Shown here: one piece after another, positions 34,560 to 48,065 of the stretch
How the letters are laid out: the number at the start of each line of letters is the position of its first letter
Numbering within the stretch: the first letter of the stretch is position 1
DNA from: Blasia pusilla
Taxonomy: Eukaryota; Marchantiophyta; Marchantiopsida; Blasiales
DNA: 64,000 bases
Direction: 5' to 3'
NCBI GenBank assembly: GCA_050084515.1
Contig: CM114274.1
Location: 14,260,001-14,324,000, forward strand
Made by a program: the position numbers and the translations under genes
The notes under the pieces: generated by a model
Told to the model about the DNA's origin: nothing
What the model saw: the letters and a program-made list of their open reading frames with translations, nothing else
The model's database searches: none

Positions 34560-35545
34560 TCGCGACCCTCATGACCAAACAAGTACCAAGCGGAACATCG
34601 GAACATTAGCGGACTCACGCTAAAATGGTTTGCGCGTTGGAGGTGTCTCAAAGAGGAGACAAGAGACGCGAGCAAGGAATCGCGTTTCAGCTGTTATGGT
34701 CGCGACTGAGAAACCTGGACCAAACGCGGAATGAGACTTGAAAGAAGTCGAGTCTAGGAAGTGGGTTGCCAAAGGGAAGATCCGGATTTGGAACGCCACT
34801 AGCGTTTGAGAGTTTCCGACTGTATTTATGGCCATAACTTTTAGCGCCAAGATGCGTTTGGAGCAAATAAGAGTGCGTTGGAAAGCTTATGGAGAGCCGG
34901 TCCAAACGCACTATAGATCGCTGCAAACGCCTAAGCAGCGGCCGAGATACGACCCGAAAACGACTGTAAGTGGAGTCGGGTTGAGGGCCACAATGAAGGG
35001 CCCGACCCTCTTTTCCCAAAGGGGAGGGGTTATTGGAGAACCCCAGAAGTACTTGTAAGGGGGAAGGTCTCCGAGAGTGCTTGGAACCCAAACCCCACTT
35101 TGGGCGCCGCGGGGCGGCTCAAGGGCATGGAACGGAACGCGAGTTTGGGGGTTGGGTTGGAAAACCTGCACCAAGTCCAGTGAGGCGATTTTAGACATCC
35201 CTCTTGGATTCCACCCCGCGACTCAATTACTTGGGTCTCGGTTCGGAACTCACGCGAGGACCGTTGAACAGTTGGGATCGCTAGGCGCGCAAGTGCCGTT
35301 TCAGATCCTTAGACTAACCAGAAAGTCTGTTCCAAGTCTTGAAGGACTTGCCATGTGTTGGAAGCTAGGAACTAAGGAAGGTTGACCTTGATGAGACGCC
35401 GAGTTGAGGACTTGGTGGGTTAGAACGCCGGTTGGCCAAACCTGACTAACGAGAGTGCGTGTTTGGGTGTAGATCGGCGATGAGTTCGTGACCTACTGAA
35501 CGCACGCTTCCGCAACACTAAAGATTGACGTTCAAGGAGAGTAGG
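34560..35545 (+). repeat. GC-rich LTR or leader-like block
   Basis: An abrupt GC-rich segment in AT-rich DNA. It contains a stretch around 34830-34910 (GGCCATAACTTTTAGCG, then GCGTTGGAAAGCTTATGGAG) of a kind often found in the untranslated leaders or LTRs of plant Ty3/gypsy elements. Frames cross it on both strands, but none encodes a recognisable domain. Likely a solo LTR or fragment; the family was not identified. Confidence 0.4.
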
Positions 35546-35563
35546 GGCACGACATTATCATTA

Positions 35564-35720
35564 GATGAATATAAACTCATTCTATCAATCCATTACCCAA
35601 TAGTCTATCCTCTATATCCATTACAAATAGCTTTGTGATGCAAGGGAATTGAACCTCTGAATGAGTATAAACTCATCATGCCAATCCCTACCCCCCCCCC
35701 TAGTCTATCCCATACACCCA
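35564..35720 (+). repeat. Imperfect direct duplication
   Basis: A block at about 35570-35625 (GAATATAAACTCATTC, then TAGTCTATCC) recurs at about 35657-35715 (GAGTATAAACTCATC, then TAGTCTATCC), with a run of about ten C residues in the second copy. Confidence 0.7.
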
Positions 35721-35816
35721 CTAATTTTATCAATCAATAAACAAAAAATGCTTATTCAGAAAAAAATGGAACTCAAAATCATGTTGAACACATATATGTA
35801 CATTTCAAAACAAGAA

Positions 35817-38800
35817 CTATGTCATCGTTTGTAGATAATCATCCATTGCTTGCCTATCAATAGGATCTAATACATAGATGCGCTCAAGCACGTGCTTCAT
35901 AGTTAATGTTACATTCGATATTACCATTTCAATATCAATCCATTGCAAATCAGTTGTGTCATATGTGAATTGAGATTTATTGTTACTTGTGGATTTATAC
36001 CAATTCAACAACAATTGACATACGCAACCTGTTTTACCAACAGTAGGTACATACCTATCTAACAAATCAATAGGAGCTTGATGCTTGCCCCACTGTGTAC
36101 CAAACTTTCGTTGGATCATAAAAATCTATCCTAACCAAAACTCTTTTTCTGTTGTTGGCCCATCTGCCATCTCCAGTCCTTTCCTTATCCCTCTCCCTTG
36201 CTTCTCACCTTTTTTTGCCCTAGCTGATCTTGTTGAAAGACACGAGTTATCTGTTGACTCAAAAGCAATTACACAATCTGAACCAACATCAACCAAACAT
36301 GTAGTAGAGCCCTCTTCACGTTCCTTTCTCTTGCCAGTAGTTTCGTACTACTCTGGTGAGCCTATCCTTTGACAAGAGCGGATTTCCTACTAATTGGCTT
36401 ACTAGAGTAGATTTGTAAAGAATCTTACCCTCACATGTCACAATTGGATTGAATTTTTGAGAACCACTCACATTAGTTAGATCTGACACCATAGATGCTA
36501 GAACATGTCTCAATTCATGGCCTAAAGTTTTGAGCTCTATAGATGCATCAATTTCAAAGTTCTCTACATCATCCATAAGACCTGCATCTTGAATCACAAC
36601 ATCAACATTAGTGTCTTCCTCCATCACCCATTCATCTGTACGATTCAAATCATCCTGTGGATCATCCCATTCATGAAAGTCCCCTTGTAGACGTGGCCCT
36701 ACTATGGTTGCATGCTCTCTCTACTTCTCAAAATCATCAACAAGAAGGGCATCAAGCATAATACTTGTATTGGGCCATGTCTCAGCTTCTACTTCCCAAG
36801 GAGAGATCCACCACCTCCTTCTCGCTGTAGGCAACGAACTTCTTGGAGACATTTGTAACATGGGCAATAAAACTCTAGCTGCATCCAAACCATCCTTAAG
36901 AGCATTGACAACTAACTCATTGGACGATACTAGAGAATAATCTAATAGATTAGGTGCACATTCATGATCAGCCAAAGGATGAATCTTTCCCCACACATGG
37001 TCTTGCTTCTTGTGGGAGTGGCCAACCTTAAGGCCCTTAGGTCCACATTCCAGGCTTGCAAGACAATTCAGGCCAACAACACTATCCAACAAACTTCCAA
37101 AGTCATAGCTTCTCTCATGGCCACTCATGCCCCCTACCTTGCTGAAAAATATCTCACAGCAATCAGAACCCAACAAATGAAATGGAACTTGTAAATATGG
37201 AAATTTGTCTCTAAACGCACAAATTAGCAGCACAATGAAATGACAAGACATGTTAACATCATGGAAAGCTTGAGGAGATATCATGTTCTTCTCTATGAGA
37301 GCTGCAACATTGCCACCAACAGAGTGGTCACCATATGCCAACCAAAGCTTCCACAAACGAAAAAACTGTGAAACTTTTGAGGCTAGAACAACACGGGTCC
37401 TTAAATCATGCTTTGGGGAAAAGAAAACATCAATGTAATCTGCAACAATCTCCAAGTACAATTGAGTCGAGAAGTTGAATGGCGCCCCTCCTCGTCGAGT
37501 TTCCCTCGCTATCAAAAGGCTCAAATCGGGTCGATTCTAGGACTGCCTGCTGCTCCTGCCTACTTCGGACTATTGAGGCAAGTTGTTCAGAAACTTCTCT
37601 CTTGACATATGTCTACACGTTCAAACATGTTCTTCAAACATGCTTGCACTCTCCTTGCAGCAATTCGTTGGGGGCCAGCCCAATTTTTTCTATTTGTCCT
37701 ATTCACATCATCCCAATTCAAGCCATGTTCATGAATAGGGTAATGATTATAAATGTTAGTCACATAAGACAATCCTACATGTTGAGCTCCCAAAACCAGT
37801 GGGGAAGAAACTCTATCCATGGAATTTATCAATTTCTTTCCATTGTGTGTGTGATCTTAATCTCCAAAGCCATACAAATCATCACTTGGAAAAATTGAGA
37901 CATAGTACTACCAACCTTCCCACCCAACTCCATACCTAGGATGAGAGCCATATTTTCCTCTGTAATCCTCTAACATCAACTTTCTACGACGAGCATCACC
38001 ATCGCTTCCATGCCCCAAGATAGGACCAAGAGTAGCTCGACAATACTCATCCCACAGAACTTTACACTATTCCCAATGCTCTCGAATCCAATCTGCATTG
38101 AACTTATTACATGTTGCAGTAACACATAGTGCCAATTTGGGCATAGATTCATATAAAGGATTCAAAATGATTACTCTAGCATACTGCCCCTTTGTGTACT
38201 CCCCAAAAGTACTTACAATCTTTTCATAGGCCTCATTACCATCCCCAACAGGTACTTGTGTTGTTCTGCTTGCCCAAACAAGCATTTGTGTTGTTCTGCT
38301 GGCCCACAAAAACCAATCAGAGTGTCATATTTGGCCTCCCATCTAACCAAAAAAATAAAAATGACATTTAGCAACGTGATTGTGAACATATAGATTTTTA
38401 ATTCAATTTGAATACATAGTTCAATCATACATATGCTCAATAAAAGTGTAGCATTCCACATTTGTACTCACCGTGGCCTTTCTTTGATTCAAGTTTCATC
38501 TTCAGCAAATATGATTGATACATCTCCCTCAATACCAAGGACTCGCTTTGATTAAGCTAATACTCTAGCCACTTCCTTGAATATTGCAGATCTTAGCCCA
38601 ACACGAAAAGAAGGGAGTTCAGCCCTGTCACGTTTGAGGGTCTTAAGGCTTGGCCCAGCTAAGTTCCTAGTAAAACAATGAGCCACTTGTCAAACACCAA
38701 ATTGCAACATTGCATGAGCTATGGCCTTTGTTTGCTTGCTGTAACGGGCACCCTTAGCAGATCTTTGTAAGTTACGAGCTACATCTTGTAGAAAATCCCA

Positions 38801-40769
38801 CAATACCTCCTTCCCATGTCGGATGAGATGTCAATTTCACATATGTGGAAGGGGTCCCATAAGCCAGATCGGCTTCCTGTGGACTAAAAATCTACTCTAC
38901 TCCCACCAAAAGCACCAATCCTATGCCCATTCAATATATTCCTAAGAAAGAGTCTCAAATCCTTCCTATCAACAACTAATCCTAGCAATTCTTCTAATTT
39001 TTGTTTTCTAGTACTCAAGGCACACACTTTTTGAGCTTGTTGTGCAAGAAGCCAATGCTCTTTACGGCATGTTGAGTTCAAATTTTGTACTTGTTCCCTG
39101 AGGTCATGGTTGGTCAAATAATCTGATCTCAATCCACTTTTTGTATCCCTCTCCCTCTGTGCACTAAAGTTTCCGCTTCCCTATAGATCCGACCACGAAA
39201 ATCATCCTCACGCATGATAGAATAGCACTTATTATATGTGAGATTCTTATAGCCTCCTCCATTAAGCAACAACCTACAACACAATTTGTGTCTAAAACAA
39301 CCTCTTATACTCACTACAATATCTGTAGATGGATTGAAAACCTGCACAACAGTGGTTAGCTCACAATCCCACACATTGCCACCATGTTGATCATCCAATA
39401 TGCCCTTAACATTCATATCTACTCCTCCTTTTCACCTAACCTTTTCATCCCATAAGCCCCAACAAAGCAAGCTATTTCCAGGATCAATCTCTGCCAACCC
39501 ACCTCTGCATGTACTGCTCTCTGCTTGGTACCTATCCTCCTTGAAGAATTTCAAAATGGAACTTTGCGAGGGATACTGGTCCCTAGGTTCATGCTTCCTA
39601 GGTCTTTCTCATTTACTGGACCTCACCACAATATCCTTAGATATCTCTTTGGTCTCCAATGCATCCAAATGATCACGGCTGACCATGAATCTTCTCAAAT
39701 TATGCTCAAAAGTCAGCTTTCTGGGACACAACTATGTGTGCAAATTCCCACACACTATGCATCTCACCCGAAACAAGAATGACTTATTTGCATACTCCGG
39801 AGTATTGGGAGATGGTACCATAGAGAATACTAAGTTGCCATCCCCCGCCTCTACATTCAACAACTAGACTATCTCTAAACCAAATGCAATTGCTTCACCA
39901 TGATCAAATGTTGGTCTCTATGCAAGAGACTCTGTAGTGACCAATGCAAATGGCAAACCCCTTTTCCTACAATAATTCTCCTTGTGTTTATCAGATGTAA
40001 TATGCTTTGTCGTAAAATTGGTAAAGTAATTTGAAATAAGTTTGAGATTTTGACAAGCATTAGGTCCAAATCTGGCTCTACACTCAAGACAATCCATATG
40101 TCTAAATATATCAGTCCCCTCATCCTATGATCTGGCTTTCCAATTATGGTCCTTGTATCCCTCCTTCTCTATGTGCTTCTGAAATCTCCTCCATTCATCT
40201 TTCCACTGTTTATCAGCAGCTTCACACATTAGAACTGACTCAAAGGAAGCCCTCTCAAGGGAAGGGGCTTGTTGTCCTTGAACAGGAGCATTATCTATAG
40301 CAACAAACTCATCTAGTGAGTCTGCTATGGTTGACACAGCACCAGCAGAAGAGTGGGAAGACACTTGTGTCACCTTCCCAAGCATAGATGATTGCTCTTC
40401 AATCACATAGACATTCCCTTCTAGTTCAAAAAGCTCAATCAACTTCTCCACACTAGGTTTCACTCTTCCTGACAACCTATCATCCCAAAAGTCAAAATCA
40501 AAATCAATGACCTCCCCATATTTGACCCTAAAATCTGCAAGAGTTTGCCCCTCTTTGAAGGATAGAACACATATGGGCATGTCAATCTTACCTTCCCCAC
40601 CCTTATGGACTAGTCTAACAGAGTTGGTCCTTGGAGTAGCCATTGCTTCTTTAATGTGCCTATTTTCTAGATTGAATTTTTGTGATGCGTACCATGTGAC
40701 CATTATGTGCATAAGGTTTGTTTGGAAGAACCTAACTAGCCCCATGTATTGTTTGTTTTTGTTTTTCAT
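35817..40769 (-). pseudogene. Decayed transposase-like gene with DDE-type residues, family uncertain
   Basis: One long coding relic on the minus strand, broken by many stops and frameshifts. The N-terminal piece (40769 or, more likely, 40643 to 40125) is an intact frame of up to 214 codons. Next come Cys/His clusters that look like zinc fingers (CLECRARF with later His and Cys, and RCIVCGNLH) near 40.1-39.7 kb. Pieces at 39416-39129, 39132-38884 and about 38820-38540 continue it. The segment around AEDET near 38.5 kb, then SDGDARRRKLMLEDYRG near 37.97 kb, then GSDCCEIFFSKVGGM near 37.15 kb offers conserved acidic residues in the D...D...E order of RNase H-like transposases. The piece 37524-36721 (267 codons) is best preserved, and 36648-36316 is probably the C-terminus; 36119-35817 may belong too. 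The general plan recalls P/THAP9-like or KDZ-like transposases, but I cannot assign a family. No terminal inverted repeats were found by eye. Confidence 0.6.
38248..38310 (-). repeat. About 30-bp tandem duplication inside the transposase-like gene
   Basis: Two adjacent in-frame copies of a unit reading TTGTGTTGTTCTGCT on the plus strand encode the repeated residues AEQHKCL and AEQHKYL. The duplication is a late lesion or length variant of the decayed gene. Confidence 0.8.
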
Positions 40770-40799
40770 GACACATGTTCATTCCTCATGAGAACGAAG

Positions 40800-43700
40800 T
40801 GAACCATATATATATAATTGCTTCAAAATTGATCACTTTACTAAAGCCTAAGTAGTGATCATGAAAGTGGTGAGATTGAGAGAAGGTTGTTAGATTTTCA
40901 ATGTCTAAAACTAAAATTGAATCAAACATATAGAGACTAGAGAGCTCAATAGAGATAGTCATTTGATCTTGATGGATGGAATGGGCATAATACCTAGGTG
41001 CTCGGCTTGTGGTCGACCCATGAACTAAATTGGGGAATAATTTTGATCACATGGGGTGACACAGTTTGGAACTTTGGGGGTTGCGATTCGCTAAAGAAAA
41101 GGAAAGTTGGATTTAGCGCAATTGGCAGGGAAACACTTTAGCTATTAGTTTGATCAAGAGCTAAGAAAAGAGTTTAGGGACTCACAATGATACGTCAAAA
41201 CCTGTTTGAAAAAAATGGAGGAAAGAACACAAAGAATTTATAGAGGAAAGACTAGAGAATTCTCGTTGTGAGATATGGCAAGACACTCTATAATGCAATG
41301 AAAGATACTTGGGACGGCTCCAGACCCAAGCAAGGGACGAGATATTTTTGATTTGCTTGTGAGTGAGAAATTATTTTTGGAACCCGCAAACATGTTGGAG
41401 TCCAAGCCTAAGGAAGTGTGCAATATTGGGATCTCTAAATTAGTTGCAAGCAATAGGTAGGGGGATGCAAGCATTAGGTACTGCGCTAGGCCAAAGATCG
41501 TTTTGGTATTGCATTGCAAGGGAAGCGAGGCGGGGGCCATTCTGGTGCAATGATCAACAATGATGTTATGCACAACATGACTCGTTGTGAGGGTCATGGA
41601 CAAGCATATATACTTACTACTTCATATGGTGCAGCTAAGTGAGAAGCTTACTCGCAAAGAAGGAGAGAGAGAGATAAGGAAAGAAAGTGGATCTTATATG
41701 GGCATCTTTCTGTGAATGAAGGAGGTGAGAAGGCATAAGATTAGATACCTAGAACTAAACAGAACTGTCATCAACTTTAGGCAAAGGAAACACACAACAA
41801 GAATGAGAAATCAAATGAATAGAGCAAGAAATATGGAAAGCTTGAGATTTTACCTTTGGAGTTTGATGCAGATCCGTAGAAGGGCACGCTTCCAAAGAGG
41901 GAAAAGAAACTAAAAGCAATAAGGTTCATGGCCAAGCGCACATAAAAAAATTGACTTGATAAATAAATTTTAGGAAAGAACAAAGAAAGGCTTGTAGCAA
42001 GATTGTAAGTGGCCAAAGTGGTTAGAATCAAAAGAAAAAAAATTAGAAGCACAAGAGAAAAAATGAGCATAAAAATTTAGATCAGTCAAAGAACATGAAG
42101 CTATGGTTATGGAGCAAATTTTGAGTAAGACAAGATTGTACACACACATATTTCAACGTGAATTTTAGATGGAGAAGGAACCACCATATGATCCTTAGAA
42201 AATCTGCAATCACATAGGTAGAAATGCCACAAAGAATACTACCATAGGAAGTACGCATCATGAATATAGCGTAGTTCACAAATCTCACATGCAACCCTTC
42301 CAAAATCTCATGTGCAAGCCTTGAACATCACAATGTTCACACTAAATTGCAAAGAAAACTACAATGAAGTTAGGTGTGCTTGACCCTCACATAAATAACA
42401 CAGGAAACTTCACATCAAATGGAGTTGAAGGCCCACGTGCTTAACCCTTGCTCGAATGTGACAAGTGAAGTTCACACGAAATGAAAGAGCCAAAATTCGA
42501 GGTGCAATTACTAAGAGGCTTCTTGTGCACAAAATTGTGCTCGATTAGAGGGAATCCAATAGCTCTAGAGTAACCATGTACGTATTTTAGACATGTGGAC
42601 ATGATCTACGAGGAGAAAAATGAATGGAGACATAGACACGGCTAAATGAGCGATTTAAAACCAAGCCTAATTGTATAGACCGTAATTAGCATAAAAAAGT
42701 TACTGGTAAATTAAAAGAGCCCACAAACACTATATCATAACATGTGCCTTTTCTTGTTGCTAAGAGGATGCCCAAGTCTAATGATTAGTATCATTGGTCC
42801 ACTCTTTTTTCCTTACGTAATTAGACATGATTAATTGATTAGATGGGATGGTCTATCCTAAATTTTGCATGTAGATCTAAATTTAGGATAGAACACATTG
42901 CATGTTGGGAAATCATTGCATATGCCATCCTCTCATGGTTGAACTAGAGATCCACCTTGTGGGGTAAAATAGCTCATGTGGACGATAGTAGAAATTCCGT
43001 CACCTCCTTCTAAATGGTCAGAAATAATGTTGTCTCTCAAGCTATCAACAACTTCAATCATGTCACATCCACTGAGACATTTAAAAAAGTTGATTGGCCC
43101 CATACTAGTCAATTTGAAATTTCACACATTCAATGGGTAATTTTAGATCCAAGGATGTAAGGGAAACCAAGCCATGCCTGCATTGTTATGACGTATGATG
43201 ACAATGGGTGGAATAAAAAATGTAGGTGATGGAGGAGAACTAGAGATAAAATGCTTGTAACAAGGTTTGCTACAAATTTCAATATAAGGTGAGGATATAG
43301 GTAGTGAGAAAGGGTCGAACTATGACAGAAGGGTGCTCTACCCTCCTTAATCATGGATGTAGTATAGGATGGGATACTCGTTCAGACCTCAACATGGAGT
43401 TGGTCTCTAAACTCTCAAAGCGTGATCTAAAGGGGATATGAATCATATAATTCCTCGTCGACTAATGGCAAGAAATCCCTCAAGAGTGTGATAAGGTCTA
43501 TCCAAAATTGGGTGCCTAAGGTGATTGCATCCTTTTCTTTCATTGGTTATTAGGGCTTGGTAGTCCCCTTTTTTGAGTGCCTCGTTATAGACGATACAAC
43601 CAAGAAGCCTATGTCCTAGCGTGCATGCACTCAAGGACTAAGGACTAGAGTTCATGAGTACAAAGAACTAAGTGCATAGCAAGAGCTCATGCTATGCACC

Positions 43701-44565
43701 TGGTCATTTGTACTCATAACCCCTTTAGGAGAAGCTTATGCTATAAGTCCTTAAAATCTTTTTTGACTATTGGATCTGGCCCTTCCATGTGTATATCATT
43801 TTGAAGAGAAGGGATAGTCTATGGTCATATATATAGGGGCACAATGGTGGCATTGGTGGGCCAAAGAAAATAAAGGACCCTCTCAATAGCAACAATGTAG
43901 GTTGGCTTGCTTGAAAATTTCATCTAGTAAACTATGCCTCCAAATTCCAATGCATAAGCCAAAACATAAATTTCCAATACATATTCATACACCCTTAATC
44001 ACATCACATTTCTTTGACATAAAAAGTAAGAGATTATTTGGGTTTTAAATTTCTTGATTATATTTGACATAATATCATACATATACCATACAGTACCCAC
44101 CTTATAGTATGTAGATTTTGAGATTGCAATGGATCTTTAATATAGGATTTTCATGTATATTATATCAATCATGTAATCCTATTCAAATGGAGTTTAAAGT
44201 CTTAGTTAAATTTAAATTCTCATAAGCCACAACCCAAGTAGGGGGAGTTTGCAAAAAGTAGAGAAATCTTCTAAAGAGTTTGAGTTTAATGCTTATTGGA
44301 AAAGAAATCATGAATATTTAAGAGATAATGAACTCAGAAAGAAGTGAAGAAAAACTTACCTCTGAAAACAACATGGTATTTTGGACTTGATTTGATACGA
44401 TTTGCTTGAAATTATTCAAAATTTCAACACGGTAGATAAGCAATTGAAGTGGAAATTTGTAATAAAATTTTTCCAAACACGAGATTTCAATGTTGATATT
44501 ATGGCCTTTAAAAATCATGGAAAGTATAAGTACGTTAAAGGAACGCATTAGATATCATGCACCTA
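40800..44565. other. AT-rich stretch without a recognisable gene
   Basis: Frames are short or low complexity. A minus-strand frame at 41238-41597 opens from an ATG but shows no domain. Nothing else is seen in this stretch. Confidence 0.5.
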
Positions 44566-44569
44566 CTCA

Positions 44570-45430
44570 TTTGGATGTCAGTCTTGTGTGCTGCAAAAGC
44601 TTGCATTGAGTACGTTATCCTATTGTTACTGGTCTATATCCAAACATATTCACATTTGCCATGGTTTGGGTAAAAAAATATTACGTCTCACGAATTTGGA
44701 TCTTGGATTACCACTCAAGCTCAATAGATCTACACGAGGTTAAATACCGACCTAAAACCTAACTCCCAAACATGGGCAAATCATTGAAGAATTGAGATGG
44801 ACTTCCTTGATATTCTAGGGACTTGAAATGATACTAGATTAATTATGTTTAATGGTTCCAAGTTTCCAATGGACCTCAATCAAGGTTTGAAACATCCCTG
44901 CTTGGAGACCCTCCCTATAATATGTAATTTTAAAGAAATTTACCCCTTCTTTATCCAAGGAATTCGTTTTGGAACACTTCTTGTGATCCTCAACCCGAAC
45001 TATTATTCCAACAATTTCGGGCTTGTTTCAAGACTTCTATGTGTATGTTTGCTAGGATCTTTGGTGTATCGAAATAATATGTCTTCTCATTAGCTTTCCA
45101 ACTTAGTATCTAAGTGTTTGGAGGTTCTCCACATTCTCAAAATATGGAAACCTCAAAACACTTAGTCAAGTTCCAAAGCTAGATTACACTGTCTTCATTA
45201 TCCAATTCTTGTGGAACAACGGAACTTAAGTTCTTCTTCAAGTTCCACCTAGTGTTTGATCATGTTTTTTCAAATCACAACCATCTTAGTGAGAGACGCC
45301 CATCAAGGCTTGTATCTCACTAACGCAACTCGTGTCTTGCTCATGATCCTTTTATGCGTTTCCATCATAGTGTGAGCCCACTAGAATTTTAATGTTCCAT
45401 ATTGGCATATATTTGATTATGATAATAACA
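44570..45430 (+). repeat. About 1-kb dispersed repeat, copy 2
   Basis: Second copy of the segment at 4925-5925, same orientation. The most similar part is the last 340 bases, from CTTAGTCAAGTTCCAA to the block around TTTTAATGTTCCATATTGGC. Several indels separate the copies. Confidence 0.5.
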
Positions 45431-45909
45431 ACACTAGATAATCATGAGCTTATCATATACTGCTGTAAGTGAAATGGGAGAGGAAGATAGTCACCTCTAA
45501 CTGAAGTTGTGATGAAACTTTTCTCTAACTCATTTGATGCTTTGCTTACACAATCATTCAAGGAATGAGTATGTCTTAGGTACTTTTCTCCTACATAGTA
45601 GACATTAGGATCACATTGTTTTGCAAGTGCTCAAGTGAATGAAGTTCTTAGGATAGGCCATCTTACAAGTAGACATGTCTCCTAAGTTGTAGCTAATAAT
45701 ACTTAATTAAATTTAAATTTAGAGTCTTCCCCTCTTTTATCCTCGAGGGCTTGAAAGAGTCCTTCGATTTCCCTTATATTAGTCCCCTTTTCTAAACACG
45801 GATCGGTTCACCCATCTTGGAACCCATCCTCTTTGATTCATGTTTAGTATTCTCACACTCTTCAATAACAAAGTGAAGAAAAACACAACATGCATTCAAA
45901 ACCTTCAAA

Positions 45910-46565
45910 GACCATGAATGTTGAATGCCCTTCCGGTCTTTTTCCGTCTAAGAATACCTCAGGGTTGCCCGAGGGCCGTATGGCTTCCCTCCAACCCACA
46001 CATGGCTAAGGAGGCCGCCGTGAGGTCATACGGCTGCGCTTGCACTACATACAGTTCCAACTGTTGTGACAGCAAGTTGGGGCTATGCAGTGATTCCTAC
46101 CGTTTTCGTGCCGCATTCTACAATGTGTCGGCCCCAGTCCGTGGCTGCCGCAGCGCGAGAAACCAACCATCACATCTACTGATTCGACCCTCGCGTTGTA
46201 AGCTGGCGTTAGGACGCTGCGGGCGCCGCGTCTTGCAGCTGAACGTAGCGTAGCACCACCTGTCTGACTTGCGCGAGAAGGGTGCGCGACGTCTCTGCGA
46301 TCCGCAAATGAGAATCGATCCTTGGCAACTCGCATTCGGCATTTTCCAGGTTCCATGTTCCCTTTGGTTCCCTGCAGGATCCTCGGATGTTCTTGGGAAG
46401 CAGGACACAGTATACCCTCGTAACCCCGGCTCTCGGACCCATCCTCCGCGCGCCGCGTCTCGCAGTTTAGGGTTCAGGGTGCTTGGCCGGTGGTGGTACC
46501 ACGATCGATTTGCCCTGGGACCGGAAGCGTTGGGAAGGAATGGACTTACGGAGGGACACTAGAGA
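45910..46565. other. GC-rich island in AT-rich repeats
   Basis: About 650 bases of sharply higher GC with many CpG (GCGCGCCGCGTCTCGC near the end). Frames of 60-111 codons overlap on both strands, as expected from GC-rich sequence, and none matches a known protein. It might be a fragment of a GC-rich LTR or a captured gene piece. Confidence 0.5.
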
Positions 46566-47017
46566 AATAAGTGAATAGAAGATTTCAAGGAGAAAGCACG
46601 AATAAAAAGGGTGATTGAAACCCATCGGAAGTCCAAACTGATATGGGGTCCTTTGAGAGTGGGTGGGAGATTAATCAGTAAACAAGTGTGGACGACCCAT
46701 GGATAGCCTGAATAGAGAAAGAAAAACGGAGAGTGTATGCAGTGCCTTAAAATGGAATGGAAAAGTTGAGAAGGTAATACGAGATCACAATCTATTATTA
46801 CCGAAAAAGAAAAGGTGCACCTTTGTATTGGCTGAACTCACCAACAAAAAAGACAAAAGTAGCAGTGCCTAGAGACTCCGAGACATGACTACCACTAAGA
46901 GGGTCTCTAGCATGGGCGTCTTCTACAACTTCGGCCCGTTGCATAAACTCATTAGCTTGGGCATACTACAAAGTTATGGAGATCCGTTGCTTACAATAAA
47001 GAATTGCAATAGCCAAA

Positions 47018-47225
47018 GATAATCCATTTTTTACTCCATAAGATGAGCACAATTTGTAAGGAACGAGGTAAACCTCTCCTCCACAGTCCCATGCATTTCT
47101 ATGGCTGGGGGACTCAGGAGGACGAATCGATGTTTGTTATGAAGTCAACTATAAAGGTGGGTCTTCTTCATTGTTGCCATTCTTTATAAAAATCTCCCTT
47201 GTGGCACATAAGGTACGTGCCAAAT
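47018..47225 (+). repeat. Local direct repeat, copy 1
   Basis: Resembles 47862-48065 in the same orientation: both run AATCCATTTTTTA, then AAACCTCTCCT, then a CATGCATTTC/CATACATTTC block, then GTCTTCTT and CTCCCTT blocks. The flanks also show weak similarity, so an 840-bp unit may be duplicated in tandem. Confidence 0.6.
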
Positions 47226-47861
47226 GCACACCAAGAGGATCCTGACTTAGATGACTCTCAAAGTGTGTTGAGACAACCATTGATGGTGGGGCGAGGCCCA
47301 ATCGGAACTCTATCACTATGGTGGAGGTAAATGGTGCAATATATACAGGGAGTCGAGATGAAGGGGTGAGCCTCCATCCATTATCCTTCTCCCTTTCAAG
47401 AGCAAGACTGAAGATGGGAATCATCCATCCTTATGTTGGAGGATTTTTTCCCCCATTGCTACACCTCCTTACGTGTCTCTAGGAGGTTTTCACGTGATGT
47501 CAAATGTCCTTGCTATAAATGTGACTACACATATGACAAAGACATTCATATCTCTTGAGTATTTTTTACTAGATGAGTTATATATATATGAGGGTGGTAT
47601 GAAGGAAACTGAATGCAAGTGCGATGATAAGGGCCCTTATGGGCAACGTATAAAAATATAGGAGGAGGGAACTTATAGAACGGGGAAAATCTATTACATA
47701 TGTGGCATCATAACCTCTTGAACTGTAAGTTTATCACCACAACAAATAATATGACATGAAATCTCCCACATCATGTAGAAGTTCATTGGCCTATAGGGAT
47801 AGATGTGTTATAGAGTGATGGAGACCTATTGTCTATAATATAAGAATGCAAGACTTAAAGA

Positions 47862-48065
47862 AAATCCATTTTTTAGTGTAGAAGATCAACACACTAAGTA
47901 AGGAAAAATTCAAACCTCTCCTAATAGCTCCATACATTTCAATACTAGCTAATGGGACGAAGCAATGTCTTTCATGAGGACAAATATAAAGTTGAGTCTT
48001 CTTACGTGCTCCATGATTGCTCCTTGTAGCAATCTCCCTTTGCAACCTTACATATGTAGGATATA
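47862..48065 (+). repeat. Local direct repeat, copy 2
   Basis: Partner of 47018-47225. A further pair lies just beyond: about 48187-48305 and 48855-48950 share TGTATGGAGTAGT, ATATCNT(G/A) and (A/C)CCTCTCA blocks. Together they form a patch of nested local duplications with no coding content. Confidence 0.6.

Noticed and set aside
45918-46442. Several overlapping frames of 77-111 codons in the GC-rich island
   Set aside because: Present on both strands in several frames with no shared family; explained by few stop codons in GC-rich DNA.
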